A stretch of DNA of 27,960 nucleotides from Lactifluus volemus (lineage: Eukaryota > Basidiomycota > Agaricomycetes > Russulales > Russulaceae), in NCBI GenBank assembly GCA_022376515.1, contig WTXI01000419.1, forward strand, positions 1 to 27,960, in the 5' to 3' direction. Numbering within the stretch: the stretch's first letter is position 1; every line of letters starts with the position of its first letter. This document shows, in pieces, positions 21,081 to 27,960 of this stretch. A model generated the notes under the pieces. It worked only from the letters and a program-made list of their open reading frames with translations, was not told the DNA's origin and did not search any database. The position numbers and the translations under genes are program-made.

Positions 21081-22750
21081 ATGTCTCCATCTCCAAATGT
21101 TCCCAAGGAAATAGGTAAATTCTACCCTTTGGTCTTTAGAACTTATTACATTTAGAACCTTCCACACAGATTTTAGCCTTTTCGGCGGGGCAGAGAGCCT
21201 TTTCGAGGGCAAACAGCCACCCCCACTGGCAGCATCGATACCTACTACTCGCACGAAGCCGGTGCCACGTCTACAGAATCTCCAGGATATCTATAACCCA
21301 ATACCATATGACCCATCTGATTTCCTCTGGTTAATGACGGAAGAACCTCACCGGTCAAGGCGCAAGGCTATCTTGAAGGCACACCCGGAAGTGAGTAAAA
21401 GCTCTCCTTCCGTCTCCTTTCCTGTCACAATCAGACTTGCAAAGTATGGTATTCAAACCGATACTAATTTACTCGTTGATGCCACACTATGCTGGTCCGG
21501 TACACTTTTCCCCGACTTTTTCTGCCCATTGTCGCCCCCCCCCCCCCATACCCCATTTATCTCGATTCCTCTTCGGAAGTGTCTTCTGAACACCTTCCCA
21601 GGTCACCAAACTTATGGGCCATGAGCCACTTACGAAATACGTCGTTCTCTCAGTTTTAGCCCTTCAACTCACAGTGGCATTCCTACTCCGGCATACCCAT
21701 CCATTCTCATGGAAATTTCTTGCCACGGCATATGTCATTGGTGGCACCGCTAATCATAATTTATTTCTCGCAATCCATGAAATTACACACAACTTGGCAT
21801 TTAAAGGCGTAAAGACCAACAAGATGCTGGCCATCTTAGCTAACCTGCCTATCGGGGTCCCTTACGCCATTTCCTTCAAGGTGAGCGACATAATAGTTCA
21901 ACGTTTGTCGTTGTATGTGTCCTGACTTTGTAGGGGTATCATCTGGAGCACCACAAGTATCTCGGAGAAGACGGGATCGACGTTGATCTCCCCACACGAC
22001 TGGAGCTCCTGTGCCTGAACAACGTTCTTGGCAAGGTGTTTTTCTGGTTCGTGTTATTTATTTTTCTTCGTCACCTTATTTCATAAACCTTCTTCCCAAT
22101 AGCACATTTCAGATTCTTTTTTACGCCCTTCGTCCGGGATTCGTCCGCACTCAGAGGCTGACCTTCTGGCACATTGCCGGCATCATCGTCCAAGTGTCCT
22201 TCGATTTTCTGCTTGCTACCTTTGTCTCGGGCGGGCAAAACATGTTGACCTATCTTATCATGTCCAGCTTCTGGGCAGGCAGCTTACATCCGATGGCGGG
22301 TCATTTCATTGCGGAACATTATGTCTGGGACGGCTTGCAACAAGAAACGTACTCTTATTATGGTTGGCTGAACATCTTTGGATATAACGTGAGTCATTGT
22401 CGTCTGGTAGTTCCTATGAAGTTGGAATGAATTTTGTCTAGGTTGGTTACCATAATGAACACCACGATTTCCCCTCGGTACCTTGGACACGGTTGCCAGC
22501 GTTGCGCGCTCTCGCGCCAGAGTTCTACGATACGATACCAAACCATCCTTCATGGCCGATGGTTATTATCAATTTCATCAGAGATAGGAATGTGGGCATC
22601 TTTGCTCGGGTGAAGCGCCCTCCCCGTGTGACCAAAGCCACGCCTCCGCCTCCAGTCGCATGTAACGGAGGATGCGCAGAAGAAGGGGCACCCGGCAGTC
22701 GGCTCGAGACGAAGAAATGGGAGGCGGAATCCGTGAGACGGAGAAGATAA
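21081..22750 (+). CDS. DES1: Sphingolipid delta-4 desaturase (dihydroceramide desaturase)
   Basis: This is a membrane di-iron enzyme of the endoplasmic reticulum that introduces the 4,5 double bond into dihydroceramide, normally for glucosylceramide synthesis in fungi. Six exons fit: 21081-21114, 21170-21390, 21602-21880, 21934-22046, 22103-22388 and 22442-22750, giving 413 aa with all phases consistent. The N-terminal Lipid_DES motif is clear ([19 protein letters not shown]). The three histidine boxes are HEITH (144-148), YHLEHH (180-185) and YHNEHH (314-319). Hydrophobic segments around [17 protein letters not shown] and [19 protein letters not shown] fit the membrane topology. The C-terminus extends beyond the family core with a Pro- and Arg-rich tail. 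The second intron (21391-21601) is unusually long at 211 nt and holds a run of 13 C (21535-21547). The first exon is only 34 nt. Confidence 0.94.
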
Positions 22751-22913
22751 CAATATACCGCACAGCTTTACGGTCGTAGTGATGCTCAGCACGATTACTA
22801 TTATGTTCCTTTCGGATGTATCAGACAATGCTGTATCGGGAGAGATAATGGCACGTGCTTGGGAACGACTCAACGCGTTCACATTGAGCCTCACGTTGGA
22901 CTCCCCTACGACC

Positions 22914-24532
22914 ATGTCCTCCTCCGACTCGAGGCCACTCCCCCAGCGCACGCATAGTATCAACGCCTTTATGCATGCAAGTTATATCAATTCCCTCGAC
23001 GAGGAACTACGTGACTGCAAGAGAGTGCAGCGGCAAGGTCAGGAAGAAGATCTACGCGAGGCCCTGAACCGCATGATGACTAGGGTAGAAGAGATGGTGT
23101 GTGGGATCCCACTGATGTTGTCTGTTATCGTACTCAAAGGCCATATTCAAGTGTGCGATGCTTAAATCGTCCTATCAGGCGACCGCGGATCTCGAGACAC
23201 AGCTCACGCTTGCCGAATCGAATCTCAAGCTCGCATTGGCGAACAATGAGATGCTCGAGGATGCGCTCAAAAACGGTTCGCTTTCCAAGGATGTCGGCTG
23301 GCGTCGCTCATCACGCGAGACCGGTTCAACACCGTTATTAGCCGCGGTGGCCGCTTCGCCGCCAACCTCCGCATCATCTCAAACCCAGCATCAGACCTGC
23401 ATCGATGAAAATGAGACGCAGGGTACGCTCGACTCCCCGCCAGGCTCTGATCGCGATAGTCGCGCGGCTTCCCCTGCTCCGCCCACAATCCAGAACGACT
23501 CACGGTTCTTCCGGTTCCGCTTCGCGGGCAGTGGGCGGACTACGCCGACGCAACCGCCAAACTCACCACCACCACCATCACGAGCGGTATGGCCGCAGCG
23601 TACATCGCAGCCGGCAACTGGACATCTAACGTCTGCATCACTACCGTCACTCGTCGCGCCTTTACCAGTAACCAATGGAGAGCTCGAGGAATTGCGCGAA
23701 CAATTGTTGGTTGAAAAACGCAAGTCTGAGAAGATAGCGCACGAGAAGAAAGAGCTGGAAGGTGAATTAGAAAATCTGAGCCAGGCATTGTTCGAGGAGG
23801 TTCGTATCTTTTTTTTTTCAAATCCGTTCCGTTGATTACATCGATTGGTACGTCAGGCAAACAAGATGGTATCCGTAGAGCGCATCAAGCGTGCAGAAGC
23901 GGAGGATGAGCTCAAGGACGTGCACGCTGAGAAGGACGCTCTCAAAGCTGCCCTTCGTCTCATCGAAGAGGATCGCATGCGCGCCGAGAGTTCACGGGCA
24001 CCTCACGTCAACGGCGTCGACGGCTCGTACTCGCAGCGTACAAACGCCACCACACACTCGCGCACCTCCTCATGCGAAGCCATCGTCTCCCCGCGCCTGG
24101 CCGCGCGTGATCCGCCCTCTCCTCCTCCTCCTTCCCCACCACCGCCAACGGCTCAGTCAGAGTCGCAGTCTCCTATGGCACTAGGGACAACCACACCTCT
24201 AGACGAGGCACCTCCATCCCCGCCCCACTCTATGTCCCACCGCCACACCTGGCAGAATCACCACCGACCTCGCGCACGGGCTCACCCATGCCATTGCCTC
24301 ACCCCCACCGCCTGTCAACACACCTTCGCCCCGCAGCGGCGGCCCCGCGCCTCCGCCACCGTCGGCGGCAGACGGATTCCCGATCTCGCCGTGGGCTTTC
24401 CCGCGTGAACAAGATGACGCGGACGAGGACGTGGTGGACTTGGAGACGACGGGTTTGGCGGTTCCGCAGATCGTCACTTTATTTTCGCCGTCTTCCGAAG
24501 CCGAGATGACCGCACCTTGGGGCAAATGGTGA
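22914..24532 (+). CDS. SEC2: Sec2-type Rab guanine-nucleotide exchange factor (frame break near the 3' end)
   Basis: Sec2 proteins activate the Rab Sec4 on secretory vesicles through a long coiled coil. Exons: 22914-23096, 23179-23799 and 23857 onward (introns of 82 and 57 nt, both phase 0). The Sec2 domain spans the second intron: LEELREQLLVEKRKSEKIAHEKKELEGELENLSQALFEE, then ANKMVSVERIKRAEAEDELKDVHAEKDALKAALRLIEEDR (about residues 228-310). A shorter coiled coil lies in exons 1-2. The middle and C-terminal parts are Ser/Pro-rich. The exon-3 frame runs out at 24408 in low-quality sequence. The plausible C-terminus (SPWAFPREQDDADEDVVDLETTG ending at 24532) lies in another frame, entered around 24255. 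Either a 1-nt frameshift or an intron with a weak donor (GTCTCC near 24168 to CTGGCAG near 24254) explains this. An in-frame ATG at 22848 is an alternative start. Confidence 0.82.
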
Positions 24533-25153
24533 TCACACATACATTACTGCATTGCAAGATGGATCGGTTCCGAGATGCCATTTGGGGGATTTTCACGCGG
24601 GTGCCAGTGGGCGCCAGGAGCAAATTGAGGCCCGTATCGTATTTAAATTTTGACTCTGGCTCGTTCCTATCATTTCATGCACCAAAAAAAAGACCAATTG
24701 TACCCATATAAAAAAAAGCTATGCTTTGTACGCATTTTTTTTTTTTCTTTTTCTCCTTTTAGCTGTTGTTTTCTTAAATTCTGACGTTTTTGGATCTGGG
24801 GAGCAGTGCTCCCGCACGGTCATCGAGATAATGACTGGGAGGTGGCATCTAATCTAATAGCAATTGACTCGACTCAAACGCTACTCGACGCGTCACCGTT
24901 CACCGGTGGGATAAGCTCCGATTTGAATGTATTCTCTCATTATTATCGAAATTCGCTGCGCATTTGGCAGGGGGTGTACGGAGGCCTCGGAGTGGCGCTT
25001 ACACCGAGAGGCGCAAACAAATTTGATCAGAAATGGTGGCGAGAGTTCAGCTGAGCGAGGGAGCCACGGAATAACGGACCGAATCAACCGACACGGCGAC
25101 CGCCGGGTTATAGGGTGGCGCCGTTTCCGGTTTCATCTCGGAACTTCTGTGTA
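24533..25153. other. Intergenic region between SEC2 and DAP1
   Basis: About 620 bp holding the SEC2 3' end (A tract near 24684 and a T-rich stretch at 24736-24762) and the DAP1 promoter. I see no gene here; the short open frames show no domain. Confidence 0.5.
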
Positions 25154-25847
25154 ATGTCCCTCGGTGAGCTCGCCCTATACGGACTCGCTCTCGCTTTTCC
25201 ACTCGCTATACTACTTCAACGATTTATTGTTGTCGGATCTAAACCTGAACGAGTAACGAAATCGGAACCGGAACCAGCACGATCGTCCAAAGAAAACAGT
25301 AATACGACTACGACGACTACGATCATGCAAGCCGAACGTAATGATCTGGCACCACCCAAGGATGACCCGTTCACTCAGGAGGAGCTCAAATCATTCGACG
25401 GAAATGACCCGGACAAACCGATATACGTAGCCATCAAAGGTTTTTATTACAAAACTTTTCTCCTCTCCTCCCACACACATTTTCTGAAAAGTTTTTTTTT
25501 TTGTTTCGGATTATTGCCCTGATCAGGCACCGTTTTCGATGTGTCGCGGAAGCGTGATATGTACGGACCCGGCGGTGCGTACGCAGTTTTCGCTGGCAAG
25601 GACGCCTCTCGCGCGTTAGGACTGTCGAGTACCAAACGTGAAGATGCTGTGCCTGATTGGAGCACGCTCGATGCGGAGGCTCTCAAGACGCTTGACGGTT
25701 GGTATGACTTTTTCACGTGCGTTCTCGATCCTTTTTTTTTTTAATTGTTTTCTCTTCTCATATTTTGGGGTATCGCATCGCAGGAAACGGTATAATATCG
25801 TCGGACATGTCATTGACTTGCCTGCCGCTGTTGCAAACACGAGATAG
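25154..25847 (+). CDS. DAP1: Dap1/PGRMC-type cytochrome b5-like haem-binding protein
   Basis: Membrane-associated progesterone-receptor-component proteins bind haem and support cytochrome P450 steps, notably Erg11 in fungal sterol synthesis. Exons: 25154-25439, 25527-25716 and 25784-25847 (introns of 87 and 67 nt), giving 179 aa. An N-terminal hydrophobic segment (about residues 2-27, LALYGLALAFPLAILLQRFIVV) anchors the protein. A polar linker with a short Thr run follows. The cytochrome b5-like domain is recognisable from FTQEELKSFDGNDPDKPIYVAIKG into GTVFDVSRKRDMYGPGGAYAVFAGKDASRALG. Tyr108 and Tyr114 lie at the positions of the haem-pocket tyrosines 107 and 113 of human PGRMC1. The last exon supplies RYNIVGHV, the counterpart of the KYHHVG segment. 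Introns are rich in T runs. The length and domain order match fungal Dap1. Confidence 0.92.
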
Positions 25848-26802
25848 CATTATCAAACCGGACGTCAGATATGCTTTTTTTTTCTCTTATCGATCTTTAC
25901 TTTATTGGATGTCTTTTGTGTTTCCGTTCTGTCTCAGCCCTTGTATTGTTCCATTCCACCTAGCGCTCATGACAACCACGTTCAGCACTGGCAACCGTTG
26001 CCCCTGTCCCTTTTGTCTATACAATGCAGTAGTCCACTCGGGAAAGAGGCAATCGATTGTGCAAGGCCCTGCTGAAGGCCGGTTGATTGAAGTTATCAAA
26101 GATTTAGCCTTCTACCTAGTTGATAACCAATTTAAGACCTCTCATTGGGAAAGGCTATCTTGCACACCGCTAGGGGCGATGGTGGAGGCGCGTTGTTACG
26201 ATGTCAAAGGCGCCTTTCTTCTTAGCGCGGAGTTTGCACGGAAAACGATTGGCGGCGTGTTGAGAGCGTTGCGTTGTTACTCTGCGCTCCCGTGTAACCA
26301 CTGAAGAGGCACGAGGTTTGAAATATCTCTCGCTTGCCATTTTTATATTTCCCAGGTGATGCCAGAATTGCGCCGAGATATTTATTTTGAGCCGCCACCA
26401 AACCGTGCTAGTGGCACTCGTACATATCGTGAGAGGGTTCCAGATTGAAGCGCGCGCGCTGAATCATACGTCGGGGCTACCCCTCTAATGGTCATAAGTT
26501 ACCTCACAGGCAGAGCCCAGAAGAAAGACATTGTAAGTGTGAGTGGAAAGGAGCGACCAGCCCCCGGTGCCAACGAGGGTGAGAGCGTCTATGGAAAGAT
26601 AAGGATCGACTTGACAGATTTCCAGAAATATTTTGACTTGTTTGTCTCGCCACACCTCCACCAATTGGTAGCTTGCCCTGCCCTTCTCTTGTCTCACCCT
26701 TTTCTCGCTCTTTCCATTCATCAACCTCTTTTTCCTCTCTCTCCTTCTTTCCCTTTTCCCTTTTCCCCTTACCATCAATTTACTCATCTTCTCTCCCATA
26801 AA
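25848..26802. other. Intergenic region between DAP1 and the Galpha gene
   Basis: These 955 bp contain the DAP1 3' end and the promoter and leader of the G-protein gene. A frame open across part of it (to 26304) starts in the DAP1 intron and shows no domain. No RNA gene is apparent. Confidence 0.5.
26679..26799 (+). promoter_or_regulatory. Pyrimidine-rich leader upstream of the Galpha start
   Basis: A nearly continuous C/T-rich stretch ends a few bases before the ATG at 26803. Such CT-rich tracts commonly precede transcription starts of well-expressed fungal genes. The ATG context is CCATAAAATGGG, with A at -3 and G at +4. Confidence 0.5.
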
Positions 26803-27960
26803 ATGGGTTGTGTTCAATCTGCTTATGTTGACGAAGAGGCGAAAGCTCGTCCGTGTCCTTGCCATTCATCCATATACCTCTGCTTACTCCCTTCTTAAGG
26901 AAACGAAGAGATCGAGAATCAGCTCAGGCGGGACAGGGTCATGGCCAAGAATGAAATCAAGATGCTGTTGCTTGGCGCCGGCGAATCTGGCAAGGTATCC
27001 CTCATCATCACTTCATCTTACCCAAATCGTTCAACAATCTCTCCACTTCCCAGTCAACTGTCCTCAAGCAGATGAAGCTCATTCACCATGGTGGCTACAC
27101 CGAGCAGGAGCGCGAATCCTACAAGGAAATTATTTTCTCAAATACCATTCAGTCCATGCGTGCTATCCTCGAGGCTATGCCCCAACTCGATATCCCTCTA
27201 ACACCACAGAATGATGCTCGCCGTGCGGTCGTCCTCTCTCTCCCTCCACAAATAGAGTCAGACACCCTCCCTGGAGACGTAGCCGATGCCGTCAGGGGTT
27301 TATGGCGTGACCCCGGCGTCCGTGAAGCCGTCAACCGTTCCCGCGAGTTCCAACTCAACGACTCGGCCGTGTACTACTTTGCTGCTATCGATCGCATGGC
27401 CGATCCACGTTACATGCCCACGGATCAGGATATTCTTCGCAGTCGTGTAAAGACCACCGGTATCACTGAAACCGCCTTCAAGATTGGTGAACTTACCTAC
27501 AAGTTGTTTGACGTCGGAGGTCAACGAAGTGAACGAAAGAAATGGATCCACTGTTTCGAGAACGTCACCGCCCTCGTCTTCTTGGTCTCTCTCAGCGAGT
27601 ATGATCAAATGTTGTACGAAGATGAGAGTGTGGTATGTCTCTACCCTCAAACCCTCGTCTCCCAACGTCTTGTTCATCCTTTTCCCAGAATCGAATGCAA
27701 GAAGCACTCACTCTCTTCGATTCGATATGCAATTCTCGTTGGTTTGTCAAAACATCCATTGTACGTACTATTTCTGTCATTTACAGATCGCGCCTTCATT
27801 TATCATTCTCAGATTTTATTCCTCAACAAGATCGACCTGTTTGCCGAGAAGCTCCCTCGGTCACCTCTGGGCGACTATTTCCCGGATTATACTGGGGGTG
27901 CAGATTACAATAATGCTTGCGAGTATCTCCTACAACGCTTTGTCAGCCTCAACCAGAGCG
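26803..27960 (+). CDS. GPA1: Heterotrimeric G-protein alpha subunit (3' part beyond the window)
   Basis: A membrane-bound GTPase that relays receptor signals, such as pheromone or nutrient sensing in fungi. Exons: 26803-26848, 26900-26994, 27054-27632, 27689-27760 and 27813 to the window edge, all in frame, about 313 residues present. It begins MGC, the N-myristoylation (Gly2) and palmitoylation (Cys3) signal. Nucleotide-binding motifs are intact: GAGESGKS (41-48), RSRVKTTG (switch I with Arg178), DVGGQRSERKKW (switch II with Gln204) and FLNKIDLF (Asn269 and Asp272). These positions coincide with the numbering of mammalian Galpha-i, so the closest fungal class is probably group I (Gpa-1/FadA-like); this is an inference. 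The C-terminal TCAT motif and receptor-contact tail are missing because the sequence ends. The second intron (26995-27053) splits the P-loop between Lys47 and Ser48. Confidence 0.94.

Noticed and set aside
25717..26304. 195-codon plus-strand frame overlapping the DAP1 3' end
   Set aside because: It begins inside a DAP1 intron, overlaps the last exon in another frame, and has no recognisable domain.

Overview
The window looks like nuclear DNA of a filamentous basidiomycete, most likely an agaricomycete. The genes are dense, sit on both strands, and are cut by many introns of about 47-65 nt with GT..AG ends. The gene families (Zn2Cys6 regulator, fungal HMG-box factor, NIMA kinase, Sec2, Dap1, Galpha) are typical of fungi. 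The composition and a hAT element would fit a member of the Cantharellales such as Rhizoctonia/Ceratobasidium, but that is only a guess. There are no prokaryotic operons, CRISPR arrays, rRNA genes or tRNA genes that I can support.

Region 1 (1-5.66 kb) is one complete hAT-superfamily DNA transposon at 121-5651. It has imperfect terminal inverted repeats starting TAG and a perfect 8-bp target duplication (ACGCTTAG, 113-120 and 5652-5659). Its transposase (1062 to at least 4333) can be read through nine small introns with every exon junction in frame, from a BED-type zinc finger to the C-terminal hAT dimerisation domain. The 3' part of the element holds a 223-bp tandem duplication and 61-bp subterminal repeats.

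Region 2 (5.66-16.9 kb) carries three genes on the minus strand: an HMG-box transcription factor (7425-9036), a NIMA-family mitotic kinase with nine exons (10530-13342), and a Zn2Cys6 regulator with a 13-nt microexon inside its zinc cluster (14638-16873). About 3.1 kb follows (16874-20002) in which I recognise no gene.

Region 3 (20-28 kb) starts with thymidylate synthase (minus, 20003-20979) head to head with a sphingolipid delta-4 desaturase (plus, 21081-22750). Only 101 bp separate the two start codons, and that gap contains a MluI cell-cycle box. The plus strand then continues with a Sec2-type Rab exchange factor (22914-24532, with a frame break near its 3' end), a Dap1/PGRMC-type haem-binding cytochrome b5-like protein (25154-25847), and a heterotrimeric G-protein alpha subunit (from 26803) that runs off the window.

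The host genes are mostly conserved housekeeping and signalling genes: nucleotide synthesis, sphingolipid and sterol metabolism, secretion, mitosis, and G-protein signalling. I see no evidence of a co-functional cluster or of a new defence or biosynthetic system. The most informative items are the apparently intact hAT element, the TS/desaturase shared promoter, the microexon, and the unresolved Sec2 reading frame.
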